From Bostrychus sinensis (taxonomy: Eukaryota; Chordata; Actinopteri; Gobiiformes; Eleotridae): a DNA stretch of 64,000 bases. Positions 22,850 to 33,999 of this stretch are shown piece by piece. The stretch is from assembly GCA_020698575.1 (NCBI GenBank), contig CM036243.1:31808903-31872902 (forward strand), in the 5' to 3' direction. The number at the start of each line of letters is the position of its first letter. Positions within the stretch are counted from its first letter, which is position 1. The translations under genes were made by a program, and so were the position numbers. Under the pieces are notes generated by a model. It saw nothing but the letters and a program-made list of their open reading frames with translations, ran no database searches and was not told where the DNA came from.

Positions 22850-23620
22850 TGGCCGCTGTCCGAAAAAGGATGGACTAAATCAGGACAAAACAAGGACAAA
22901 AAGTGGACTGAAACAGGTTTAAGCCAGGACTAAACCCAAACAGGAATAAAAATGGATCTAAATTAAAATAAAATCAGGAAGTTGAACTGCAAAAATACTC
23001 CGGAGTCAACTTGGACTAAAACGCAATTAAACAAGGGCTAAGCCAGGACTAAATCAGAACTAATCAAGGAATAAAGAGGGATAAAACAGGGTCTAAACAA
23101 GGACAAAATCAGGACTAAACCACAACAAAATGAGAGGCTAAACCATGCCTCAATCAGAACTAATCCATGACTATGACTAAATAAGGACAAAACCAGAATT
23201 AAACATGGACTAAACATGGACAAACACTGGACTAAACCCAGACTAATCCAGGACTAAGCCAAGTCTGAACTCAGACTAAATTAGAACTAAAGCAGGTCTC
23301 ATATTGGACTAAACAAAAGGTAAACCAGATCTAAACCAGGACTAAACCACGGCTCAACTTGGACTAAACCACAACTAAACCAGGTCTGAACTAGAACTAA
23401 TCCAAGATTAATCAAGAACAAAACCTGGACTAAAGTGGAAAATATCAAGGCCTAAAATCTGGACTAAACCTAGACTAAAGCAAGTCTAAACCAGGAGTAA
23501 TCTAGAATTAAGCTATGACTACAAAAAGGACAAAAAAGGGACTAAACATGGACTAAACCTGGACAAAATGACAAGATTTTGCTGAAACCAGGACTTAGCA
23601 ATGGTCTAAAATTCAAGCCC
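22850..23620 (-). repeat. GGACTAAACC array, reverse orientation of the GGTTTAGTCC minisatellite
   Basis: Repeats of AGGACTAAACCAGG and GGACTAAATCAGAAC fill the interval. They are the complement of the motif at 18885 and 34000. Strongly diverged, no clear higher-order period. Confidence 0.85.
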
Positions 23621-23689
23621 CAACTAAAACATATATATATCAAAAGAAAAGACCAAAACAAAATCACGTTTTAAACAAAAGTCTCTTAT

Positions 23690-23746
23690 AGAGGAGGCCC
23701 GTGTACCACCAATGGCACCTGCACCACAGCTTGAGAACCACTGACC
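23690..23746 (-). mobile_element. hAT-type terminus
   Basis: GCACCACAGCTTGAGAACCACTGA is a typical reversed hAT end. Only this end is recognised. Confidence 0.5.
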
Positions 23747-23749
23747 TAA

Positions 23750-24854
23750 ACCTTTACGTCCATTAGCAACATAATATGAACGACTTCTATAGATCTGTGT
23801 ACGATACATTAAAAGCAGAATTTATGTTGTTTTTTTGTGCCCTCTATGTTCCCCTTTCCATTCAAATATATTCACTTTTTTTCGTCATGCAGGACACACC
23901 TTCTCAGTGATAGATTATGGGACGTTTTCAGGGCAGGGGGAACGAATTGGAGACAGGATTCGGTGTGGTCAGAGGGCGCCGTGTGTGTGTGTGTTTGTGT
24001 GGGACGTGTTGGACAGATTAGCGTGAAGCGGGAGCGATGACTGGTAGCTTCCTCCCTGCACACAATGGAGAAGGAGCATGAGAGATTAAGATGAATTATC
24101 TCGTCGAGAGAAAAAAAGGACACATGTATAGTGGCGTGTCGAGATGTGGGGAGAGACGAAACTCGAGTAAGGAAGGTGGAGGACATGCACTGAAATGTCC
24201 CGTGAATGTTAAAAACACCTAGATTTGAATAAAAGTCTACTGAAGCATTTATAGACTGCTTTTCGGTGTCCCGTGGCAGCCATAGTGCGCCCGGAAAGCC
24301 ACGTGTAAGATACTATGTGACATCTGACTCGGGCTATTTCAAATTTGATTGAAATAAATCCAAAGCGTTGAGTCCTTGTGCCAAAATTTTCACTTTTTTT
24401 CTCTCTTTTTCCTGCTTCACTTTAGAAAACCCCCTTTGAAGAGGAAGCCAAGCAATTAGAGAGATGTCAAGGTTTCGTGTTGCACCGACGTGGGACATTT
24501 GATACAGGAGGAAAGCCAGGGTTTGTAATATTTGATTAAACCATGGTCAGAGACTTTCATCTCGGGACTGGCCTGCAGAGGTTATCTGTAGAAAAAAACA
24601 AGGAAAAACATTACAAGAGATACGCTCACGTCTACGGACCGTGCTAAAATGCTTTGACATTTAAATGGAGTTTTAAGGGGTGGTGTTTTGTAAAGGTGGT
24701 TCCATTAGATACCTTTAAAAAGCTGAGTTTTTTCAGGACACGCCACAGTTTGGAGAGGCAGACGGGAGCAATGCAACAAAAACTAAATCAGGTAATGCAG
24801 TGAATCACGCACTTATCGTTATTAAATGCAATTTCTGTATAATAAACTTAATGT
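23750..24854. other. high-complexity intronic sequence, no gene seen
   Basis: 23920-24190 and 24240-24620 have mixed composition and few repeats and might contain conserved non-coding elements. No exon is supported. Confidence 0.25.
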
Positions 24855-25125
24855 ATCGCAATAATAATAATGAATAGGAGTTATATTGCGCTATACAAGC
24901 TTCTATTCCATTATCCATTCAGCCACAGATGCCCCGGGGCAGACTGATGGAAGCGTGGCTGCCAATCTGCGCCTACAGCCTCTCCGACCCTCACCAAACA
25001 CAGTCACACTCACACATTCATGCGTAGGCAGAGTGGGTGAAGTGTCTTGCCCAAGGACACCACAACAGTGTGCACGACCTGTAGAGGAGAGTGAACTGCC
25101 AAAGAAGAAGGAGCACAAGTTATGT
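24855..25125 (+). repeat. dispersed teleost repeat (GGGGCAGACTG type), copy 1
   Basis: GCCCCGGGGCAGACTGATGG, GGCTGCCAATCTGCGCC and AGTGTCTTGCCCAAGGACAC match the copies at 36560-36720 and 59140-59300. Confidence 0.65.
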
Positions 25126-25129
25126 TGTT

Positions 25130-25473
25130 GAGAAGAAGAAGAAGAAGAAGAAGCAGAAGAAGAAGAAGAAGAAGAAGAAGAAGAAGGAGAAGAAACAGAA
25201 GAGAAAGAAGCAGAAGAAGAAGGAGAAGAAACAGAAGAGAAAGAAGCAGAGGAAGAAGAAGCATAATATGAGGAAGCAGAGAAAGAAGAAGAAGAAGCAG
25301 AAGAGAAAGAAGCAGAGGAAGAAGAAGAAGAAGAGAAAGAAGCAGAAGAGAAGAAGAAGAAGAAGAAGAAGAGAAAGAAGCAGAAGCAGAAGCAGAAGAA
25401 GAAGAAGAAGAAGAAGAAGAAGAAGAAGAAGAAGAAGAGAAAGAAGCAGAAGCAGAAGCAGAAGAAGAAGAAT
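25130..25473 (+). repeat. 344-bp (GAA)n-like polypurine tract
   Basis: Almost pure purine on the plus strand, made of GAAGAA with GCAGAA and GAGAAA interruptions. All frames are open on both strands in parts, giving Lys/Arg-rich or Ser/Leu/Phe-rich artefact ORFs. Long GAA/TTC tracts can form triplex DNA. Confidence 0.95.
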
Positions 25474-26399
25474 AATGTATTGGTCGTACATGACGTTTTT
25501 AGAGTCGCTTTACAATAAGATGGCCATGGACACAATGGCCGTATGCAATGCTGGTAATAGTCGTTAACCAAAGGCTCTACCTACTGAGCTAACCCTTGTT
25601 AGTTGTGTCTGTTCACCTTCCCTACTGGTTGCCATTCACTGTAGCCTCTGCCATTGCTCCTGTCTGCTCCTCCAACTTCACTGTTACTACATAAGCTATC
25701 ACCAAGCAGCTAAAACCATACTATCCCCTTTTACCAAACTCTGGCCTGGATTCCTCTAAGCCGCTCCTAAAGGCCTTAACTTAGTCACGCTGTAACTCTA
25801 CTGTAACCACATGATGAGAAACACAGAGCTTCTTTAAAACAACTTTTTGGAAAACGCATTACAACAGACGAACAGGCAGCGTCGCTCTCCTTTTTTTTTA
25901 TTTTCTACGTCTCTTTCTCGTCGCACATGGTCTTAAAGCTGTGTTACCAGACGCAGGGGATAAACAAATAGAGGGTTTCAATTAGAGACCTGCTTCCCCG
26001 GTGAGCGTACGTGTGTGCGCGAGCGAGGAGGAAGAGAGGAGCGAGGAGTGAGGTTATGAGAGCGCAGCATGATTAAATCCAGCTGGTAATGATATTTGCT
26101 GGGCTGCCTTTCCTATACAGAGGACTTTCCCCTTCTTCTAGCAAGAGCACACACACACAGATGCACACACTTAGACACGAGGGTGGAGGGCAGAGTGGCT
26201 CCAGTGCAATATTTCATACACTTTATGGGTATTGCCTTTAATTATTTGGATTGGAGTCCATTAGAAAAGCTCAAAATATCAAATTCCCGTTGCAATTTAC
26301 AGAGCGTGTGATGTTTGCAGTTCAGGTTTGGATTTAGTCAAGGTCCTGCTCTGTTTCTTGAATTTGAACCATACAGAAGACCATTGCTTAATTGTGGTT
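25474..26399. other. intronic sequence, no gene seen
   Basis: The left 100 bases resemble the TAGAGTCGCTTTACAAT part of the dispersed repeat at 59140. The rest is unremarkable. Confidence 0.3.
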
Positions 26400-26490
26400 T
26401 AGGCACAGTTTAGTCCTGGTTTAGTCCCTAGTTTAGTCCTGGTATTCTTCTGGATTAGATCTAATTTAAACCTGGTTTAGTCCATGTTTT
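26400..26490 (+). repeat. short GGTTTAGTCC array
   Basis: GTCCTGGTTTAGTCCCTAG and neighbours form a small member of the minisatellite family. Confidence 0.7.
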
Positions 26491-26559
26491 ATTTATTTGG
26501 CAAACATTTTCTCATTTAGATCTTCGAGTGAAAAGTTTGAGAACCATTGCTGTAGATTT

Positions 26560-26761
26560 CTTCTGTGATTTCACTATTAAGCAGTAATAAGGCATCAATA
26601 AATGTGTAATTAATAATAGATCCTGAATTACCACTGTGGCTTATAATTCTGCACTGATTCACAAGAGAGTTAAAAACACTACTATGTAACAATGTTTATA
26701 ACTCAAAAAATAAAGTTTTGTAAATAATCAATTAACCGGTTACTAATCCTTAGCTAAAAAA
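26560..26761. mobile_element. GGTAACAC-type MITE, partial
   Basis: CACTATTAAGCAGTAATAAGG, AGATCCTGAATTACCACTG and GTAAATAATCAATTAACCGG match the copies at 15150 and 54501. Its right end is interrupted by the foldback element that follows. Confidence 0.65.
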
Positions 26762-27233
26762 GCCCTAAAAAAGTAGTTTTTTTGCCATCTAAATGAAAGA
26801 AAATGATTGTGTTTTTGCATGTTGTATCAGGCTGGGCCACTAGATGGAGTGATGAGCTGTTATACTTAGTCTAAGTCTGTTTGGTAACATAATTAAGTTT
26901 TGTGTGTGTGATTTCTGGTATTTTTCTTTACTACCTATTTTCTGTGTGAGATGTGTGGGATGAATATTTTAGATAAAAAGCAGTTAGCATTTTTTAGAAG
27001 TAAACAAAAATTTGACATCCCATACTAGTATTGTGTGAAAATATATTTGTATATACTCTTACCTACTGAGTTGTTTACAGAAAAAATCTGCATATTCACA
27101 CCAATTAAAACCAAAACAGACTTAGCACAACTGTAGCAGCTCGTCACTCCATCTAGTGGCCTAACCTAATACAACAGGCAATAACACAATCATTTTCTTT
27201 CATTTAGATGGCACAAAAAGTACTTTATTAAGG
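26762..27233. mobile_element. 472-bp foldback element with about 120-bp arms
   Basis: The left arm GCCATCTAAATGAAAGAAAA ... CCACTAGATGGAGTGATGAG is mirrored by CTCGTCACTCCATCTAGTGG ... TTTTCTTTCATTTAGATGGC. Tips are GCCCTAAAAAAGTA and, inverted, GCCTTAATAAAGTA. The two arms would make a long hairpin around a spacer of about 225 bases. No transposase. Confidence 0.8.
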
Positions 27234-27264
27234 CAAAGTGTGACTAGTTTTAACAGATTTCTTC

Positions 27265-27395
27265 CCCTAATTCCTGTTAGGGGTCGTGGGTACTGGAGAC
27301 TATCCCAGTAACTATGGGCCTTAGGCGGGGTACACCCTGGACACTCTCACACTGATTCATTTTGGGTGAAATCACCTAACACATGCATGTCTTTG
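27265..27395 (+). repeat. L2-like non-LTR retrotransposon tail
   Basis: CCTGTTAGGGGTCGTGGGTAC, TGGGCCTTAGGCGGGGTACAC and ACATGCATGTCTTTGG are hallmarks of a widespread teleost LINE-associated repeat. Other copies are at 40265 and 62005. Confidence 0.65.
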
Positions 27396-27399
27396 GTTT

Positions 27400-27480
27400 A
27401 AGCGTAGTTTATTCCTGGTTTAATCCTAGTTTAGTCCTGGTATTCTGCTGGATTAGACCTAGTTTAGTCGAGTTAGTTGG
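27400..27480 (+). repeat. short GGTTTAGTCC-type array
   Basis: GTTTATTCCTGGTTTAATCC and ATCCTAGTTTAGTCCTGG. Confidence 0.65.
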
Positions 27481-27772
27481 GCCAATTCAGCTAAGAAAGT
27501 CCACAATAAGTAGCAGGACACACTTCTAACTTTTATCTGCACCAGTCCCATGCTAGCGTTGAATAAAACCTTGCCCATATTTGACAATTGATACTCTCTA
27601 TGTCCTATTATGATGCATTCACCCCTCTTCTAAACACTTGCCTTCCTCTAATTATCCCAATCTCCTTGACTTTCAATTACAGCGCTGAACTTTTCACCTC
27701 AAATGTTTTTACGTGTGAATTAAAGACAGAGGCAGCTGGTAAATACACAGATATGGTTACCTTAGATCTATT

Positions 27773-27773
<1 letters not shown>

Positions 27774-27798
<25 letters not shown>
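27774..27798. repeat. (CA)n microsatellite
   Basis: About 12 CA dinucleotides. Confidence 0.95.
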
Positions 27799-27803
<5 letters not shown>

Positions 27804-28079
27804 GAAGGGCATGGTCCATATTAGGTTTCAATGTAGAAGAAGCCAGAACAAGTATAAGCGGATTACAAATACCCTGAGTGTGCAATAAGAGGCCGATAAG
27901 ACGGCGAGAGGAAGGAGTCGACACCGAGAGGGGGAGACAGAGAGAAACGAAGACCTCATCGGAAGGAAGTCGATGATTCATTCATAAGAATCACCTTTCG
28001 TTCACACCAGAGATACGTTTTTTTTTCAGTTTTTTTCCCCCTGCGCTTCCCTTTGTTCTCTCCTTCCCCGTGATGTGAT

Positions 28080-28340
28080 TAGTTAAAAGCCTGCATCAGA
28101 TCATTATGCTGCGGATGGAGATTGTAGGGTTGCACGTATACTCTTGTACTCGTGTGTGTGTCTTTGTGTGTGTGTGTCTGACAGTAGAGGTGCCATTCAC
28201 AAACCACCTCTTCACCCAAGCTCTGCCCTTTCACTTTTATGCGCACACACACACACAGCAGTGATTAGTATGCAGGACGCCGGGTGCCAGGGCTGAGATA
28301 AGGGCTCTTATCTGTGGAGCACCTGTTTAATAAGGAGATG
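28080..28340. promoter_or_regulatory. candidate non-coding regulatory element with paired GATA sites
   Basis: High-complexity flanks (GTGATTAGTTAAAAGCCTGC; TTAATAAGGAG) surround GAGATAAGGGCTCTTATC at about 28295-28312, which is two GATA-factor sites in inverted orientation, followed by CACCTG (an E-box). A TG/CA microsatellite splits the block. Regulatory role is inferred from motifs only. Confidence 0.3.
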
Positions 28341-28689
28341 CATTAAAAACAACAGAAAAATGTAGGGAAAAGGTAAAAAACAACAACAAAAAAGGTGTCA
28401 AATGGGTTATGGGGCTGATAACATTAACCTTCAGCCAACTGTGTTTCAATTAAAGGCAGAGTGTGGTGTTTTTAGACATGTGAGATAAATTTGGTGACAT
28501 ATTCCGAGCAACTAGATAATAAACAATAGCAGTCACACAGCAGTTTGCATTATGTATGGACGCCATAGGGTAATTGAATAATCCATACTTCTAAAATTAC
28601 TAAGCATGCAAGTTTTATGTCAAACAAAAGTAATACTTCTGTGTATTTTTTTCCCTTACTTATGCTGCATTTATAAGGTGGTAGAATTT

Positions 28690-29000
28690 CGGAAAATCCG
28701 ACCTCCGAGACGGAAAAATGCCCTCGGGATCTTGTGCGAAAATCTTGTGCGCAGAGTTTTACGAGCTGACGTCACAATCACGACAGAACGCTTACAAACA
28801 GTGAGAAAGTTTTATTTCGTTTTTAAGTATATTAAGTTTTTACTATTGTCAATACTTTTTCTGAACAATGGAAAATGGGAAATTGAAAGCTTTAAGACAT
28901 ATGAACGTCAAAATAGGTGAGCAAAAAAAAATTTGTTGTTGAAAACTTGAGGGTTTGAGTTGGCCCCACAATTCACAAATCTTGAGGGAGCCTGTTGCCT
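28690..29000. repeat. copy of the TTGAAAACTTGAG family with adjoining CRE-like site
   Basis: 28850-28990 (GAACAATGGAAAATGGGAAA ... GTTGTTGAAAACTTGAGGG ... GAGTTGGCCCC) matches the families at 55020-55195 and 56080-56345. The upstream part holds a full TGACGTCA site at 28767-28774. Confidence 0.55.
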
Positions 29001-29864
29001 TGAGTTTTTGCAACATTTTTTTATAACAATATTATTTCTAAATATGAGACTTCCCACTTTTATGCAATAGTTTTGCTTTCTATATTTAATTATTGACGTT
29101 AATAGCGCTACACGTCTATTTTTTGTGTGAAATAAAAATTTAATTAAACTAGAAATACCTGATATAACTTTGTTCTTCTTCAACCACAGCCAGCAGCTCT
29201 AAAAATGTCCTATAATAATCCTTTAAAAGCAACATAAATTCAAATATAATTTTATTCTTATTGCAGGCTTTTATGTTGTTTTTTTCCCCCATCTGATTTC
29301 ATAATTTTTTAAATGTTTTTACAGTGATGTTAGTGAGTTTACAATTTGCCTTGAATGCAAAGAACTTTGTTAAATCCAATTTTTGACCACTTTTCAAAAA
29401 CATATATTGTGAATCCTTTGTTGCCCATGCATTTCATTCACAGCAATTTAGTTTTCTGACACTTTTTATTTCTTTTTACAGACCTGGCTAACTTACTTTC
29501 GACCGAGTGCAACGACCACAGACTCAGTATCTTTTACCAAAGGGAAACCAGTTTAGGTGTGACAATCGTATGGCATTTCATAACAGGTACAACATTTTAT
29601 TCCAGCTTTTCGGGCAACGGTTTACTTTTGACACTGCTCCTGGAGGCGTGTTGACAACTGCTGTATTGTATTCTCCACTTAGTTTCCTAGTGTTTCACAG
29701 ACGACAAAAGCTGCGCTGATGTGAAAATGAACAGATCACTTGTTGAATCCAGTAGCTAAGTCTTTAACGTTATTGACTACCAGCTCCAGTGACTTCCTGG
29801 TTGGGGCTGTTCTTTTAGTCGTCCTTGTTTAATAGGTCCAGGATTGACTTTCTCAGTTGGTTAC
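29001..29864. other. intronic sequence, nothing recognisable
   Basis: AT-rich to 29480, then mixed composition. No exon or repeat recognised. Confidence 0.3.
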
Positions 29865-30060
29865 TGGCTGTTTATTGCCCCGGAGCCACTAGCCCACCAG
29901 GAGCCTTTAAAAGGTTTTATTAGCCACAAGTACAAATGGATGAACATATCTGCGGATGACAGAGAGGGCTGCTCAATATCTATTACTCAGTAATTACTCC
30001 GAGTTCATTTCAGAGGCCTTTGAAAGCTGCACGAAGGAGTGCACTTTCTTATTATTTTAT
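29865..30060. promoter_or_regulatory. candidate conserved non-coding element
   Basis: Compact, repeat-free block with CAGTAATTACTCCGAG, TTATTGCCCCGG and GGCCTTTGAAAGC (TCF/LEF-like CTTTGAA). Texture resembles vertebrate enhancers. No coding frame. Confidence 0.27.
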
Positions 30061-30074
30061 CACTTATTAAAAAG

Positions 30075-30250
30075 AAATAACACTTTAGAATAACTCACAA
30101 CTTCTAAGCCATAATAAAGCATGAATAAATGTCTAATTAATAATGTTTATGACTCAACAGTGTTTATAAATACTGAATGCTTTGTAAATAACTAATTAAC
30201 TGGTTACTAATCCTTAGCTAATAGTTAATTACGACCTAATAGTGTGAGTT
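30075..30250. mobile_element. GGTAACAC-type MITE copy
   Basis: ACACTTTAGAATAACTCAC at the left, TAATTAACTGGTTACTAATCC in the body and AATAGTGTGAGTT at the right. Confidence 0.65.
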
Positions 30251-30394
30251 TTTCCTATGCATTTTCATGTATTTTGCTGCTAAATTGCTGAATGCAAATA
30301 CTTCAGCCTCTCACTTCAGTCACTGTAGTTCAGTGTTTGTATGACTATGTCTGTTATTACATTACTTTACATAATTATTATGTGTGTTTGTGTT

Positions 30395-30555
30395 TTTTTA
30401 TAATGCCAGATGCCCTTCCTGTCGCAACCAGATGCATACTGTGACAAAAGTAGGTAAAATGGGTGAAGTGTATTGCCCAAACAGTGTCAGCATGCGCTGG
30501 GTCAGAGCGGGAATTGAACCGCCAACCCTCAGATTAGTGGGTGACCTACTACGCT
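30395..30555 (-). repeat. tRNA-like SINE-type repeat, reverse orientation
   Basis: AGATGCCCTTCCTGTCGCAAC, GTGAAGTGTATTGCCCAA and GAGCGGGAATTGAACCGCC (the reverse of a B-box-like GGTTCAATTCC). Confidence 0.6.
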
Positions 30556-30559
30556 CCAG

Positions 30560-32655
30560 TTATTATATATGTACTGTATATTATAACCGTCAGGCAAAAA
30601 AAAAAAAGTCAATTTCCGAAACATTGTTATAAAAATGTAACACATTATTATTTTTTAAGCTTTTTCAAAAAAAAAAAAAAAACAGCTTTAGTTCTGCTCA
30701 AACGATCAAACAATCGATGATTTTGAAGATTTTAACCCTTTAAATGCCAATTTAAAAACCTAAAGTCACTGTTGCTGTCACTAAAATCCATCATTTCTCC
30801 ATTATAGGCCTCTTAATAAAATGTTTGTCATTTTATTGTGTTAGCATTGGCCTATAATGATGATTTTAGTGATTAACAGTAAAAATGAAATATTTTACTA
30901 GTTTTCTCAACAATGATCACCATCATCACAAAAAATCATGATTATTTCATGTACACAGAGATTAAAGAATGGGAGTCAAGCCTTGTGGTAATCATGCGGC
31001 TCCATTAGATTCTCTGGGATAAAATATAATAAGAAAAATGTTGAATCTGATGGAATACAGTAAAAATGACAAATTTCACTCATTTTCTTCAAAATTAAAT
31101 GTGAACATTGCAGAATGCACAATGTTATACTTTAATGGCAGTAAGATTGAAAAATGTGGTTTTAATGTAAATCAATGGGTGTGTGAGAACTCATTTTAAT
31201 CTGATGCTACACAAACAATAATCATCAACCTACTCAAGACACATTTTAAAAAAAGTGACATGACCCCTAACAACTGCTTCATGGGAAAAAAAAATATGTG
31301 TGAACAATATATGTGAACAACAACTGTGACATTTACAGGGATAAAATCCTCAAAATTACTGAATGTTTTTGCATTTATGTCCTTAAGGTCACAAGTGTAT
31401 CATAAATTTGTCTCACAGTGTTCTAATGGTTTCTGGAAAAAAATAAAAATTGAGTTCCAAAATTTGTCAAGAGAGAGCCTTTATTTCAAACATTTGTGCC
31501 ATTAGCATTAGCACAGCCAAAATGATCACCAGTCAAAAAGAAAAAAAATGCCCAGACGGACAAAAATGTGCACAGTGATGCCTCAGGATTAATGCTTTTG
31601 TAAATTCTGGGATTTTAAGAAAGGGTGGCTTTGAAGCATCAGGCAGCTAGAACTCTGATGAAAGTTACAGAGAATAGACAAATTTTAGACAAACCTTTCT
31701 GCAAATTCTTCCTTTCAACACCAGTAAACCTGCATAATTCTTTCAACTTGGCTTCGTAATTGTCTGTTAAGGCTTTGGAGCAAAAACAAAGACAATTTAT
31801 AATTCCCGACTTGTATAGAAAATGAAAAAAAAAAAAATCAAATCAAATTCTCTGACAGACGGACAAGCTGTTGATTGAGAGGGACAGACAGCGAGGCCTA
31901 CCCACTCAGCGCAGCCTTTGTTAGCGCCGCGCTCACATTCGGAGAAGAAGCCATATGACAGAAAGAGACGCCTGCCAAAGACAGACAAGGCGATGTGGGC
32001 GTGAGCGATATGTGAGTAAGAGAGATGAAAATAAGGAAAAACACAAGAGCGCCACGGGTTTGCGAGAGCGAGGAGGAGAGCGAGGAGGAGAGAGTCGTCG
32101 GCGTGCGGGGGGTCTGTGAAGTTTCTCTGTAAAACCAGCCATATGCCAGGGTCAGACGCACTATCACTCGCTTTCCTTTCCTTTCGGGAAGACACTGCAT
32201 GTGAGAGGAAAATATACACACAGGCAAAAAAAAAAAAAGAGAGAGAGAGAGAGAGAGAGGGGCCTGGGACGGGGATTTTAGCGTTATCAGCGGCTGGTGG
32301 TTTTAGGTAGGACTGGGCACTGAGCTCTGGGTGAGGATGACAAATGGACCAAAAAGCAGAAGAAAGGAATGCTTAAAAAGATAGCGCTTTAAAAAAAAAG
32401 TCAGATGTCAGTACTCCTAGTTTCGGAGAAGCAGACAGGAGCAATGGCACACAAACCAAATCTTCTCTTGCCCTTTACAAACACACGCCGTCATCAGGAC
32501 CCTCTCCTGAAATCTTCAGGAGGGGCTTGTTGTTCAGTCCCTGCTCGACTTCCCCCTCTGTCAAAAACTCTTCATAAAAAATCCCAGATTGGGTCACAGA
32601 ATCAAATTTTTTTGTCTGTTATGCTGTGGTATATACTGAATAATTATATTTTCTA
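30560..32655. other. intronic sequence; purine-rich (GA)n near 32238
   Basis: 30560-31840 is AT-rich and unrecognised. 31840-32210 is GC-richer with scattered CpG and open frames on the minus strand that match nothing known. A (GA)n run sits at 32238-32260. Confidence 0.3.
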
Positions 32656-33020
32656 AATTACAAAATAAATAAATAAATAAATAAAAAATAATAATAATAT
32701 TTTTTTAAATAAATAAAATTAAAATAAAAATAAATAAAATAAAAAGAAAGAAAATTCATAAAACATAAACATTTATAAAAATTTAAAAATAATTTAAAAT
32801 CAAAAATAATTTCAAAAAATCTAAATTATAAAAAAATCTAAATTAATAAAAAAAATTAAATGTGGGTTAAAAATTTAAATTAATAAAAAAATAAAATGTG
32901 GCTTAAAAATAAAAATACAAAAATAAAATGTGGGTTAAAAATAATTAATAAAAAATCTAAATTAGAAAAATTTTTTTATAAAAAATGTGGGTTAAAAAAA
33001 ACTCACACAAAAAAAAAAAA
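32656..33020. repeat. AT-rich low-complexity tract
   Basis: Runs of AAATAAAT and repeated AAAATGTGGGTTAAAAAT words. About 90 percent A+T. Confidence 0.9.
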
Positions 33021-33029
33021 AAAGGTGCA

Positions 33030-33995
33030 AAACACTGTGTCGTATATCTGTAACACATACTAGCCAGTGCTCACATTCATTTCATGCTTTTGCCCTCTGT
33101 GTGACGCGTACAGTAAAAGACACGAGCAGGAGAAACACATTGAAGGATAAGGACCAGGGACAAGACGTGGTCACAGCGTCCTAACGATGTGAGGGGACAG
33201 AGGGGGGATGGAGAGAAATGAATAAGGGATTAAAAAGAGAGAGAGAGAAGGGCAGAAGATGCAGCCAGCAGAGAGAGAGAGAGAGAAGGGGAGAGCCCGG
33301 CGCTAATGTCCTCATGATGTAGTGGCTGTCAGAGCATTTGCTTCAGAGGCCAAATGATCCTGTAAGAACAGCACGGCTATTGATCCAGCTATTACACGGC
33401 ACCACATATACCGCCTGTGTGTGAGAGAGCAGAGAGAAGAGAGAGAAGAAGCTGGAGAGGGCTAACAATGTCAAACAAATAGAGCTGCAGGGTCGTCCTT
33501 TAAAATAAGCTGGAAAAGGCTGAACAAGGTGCAGTGTAATAAGTCTGCTGTGCACTTGTATGTAAGCATTTTTACACAATAATTCTTTTTTATTCAAGGT
33601 AAGGACCAGTAAGCTGTTTGATGCATTAACATATAAGGCCTGTACAGTCACAGCACTCTTCTGGATTTTTTTTTCTTTCTGCACATTAGTCACACTTAAA
33701 TGTTTCAGATAAAACACTTTTTAATATTAAGATAATCAGAGAAAAAAACAACACACCTTTTGTTAAGTCAGGAATGAATATGCATTGTTTTTGGAAAGCT
33801 GAGTAAAGAGAAAGGGTTACAAAGTCATGGCTAAGGTTTTGGGACTCAGTGAGAGCCTTTATCCACAAATGGAGAAGACTTGGAATAAATAAGGTGAAGC
33901 TTCCCAGGAGTGGCCAGTCTCCAAATGTTTGGAGAAAATTCAGGAGTACAAGTGTGTACGTGTGTGTGTGTGAAAGACTCAGTGCTTCTCAAGGT
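33030..33995. other. intronic sequence, no gene seen
   Basis: Includes two GAGAGA runs (33235-33290, 33425-33450). 33300-33420 is of mixed composition. No exon supported. Confidence 0.3.
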
Positions 33996-33999
33996 CTTG

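Noticed and set aside
25091..25571. Long ORFs on both strands rich in Lys/Arg or Ser/Phe/Leu
   Set aside because: They are translations of the GAA/TTC polypurine tract and follow repeat composition, not codon structure.
31797..32227. Minus-strand ORFs of 109-140 codons
   Set aside because: No recognisable domain, several frames open at once, and the sequence ends in poly-T. Too weak to call a gene.
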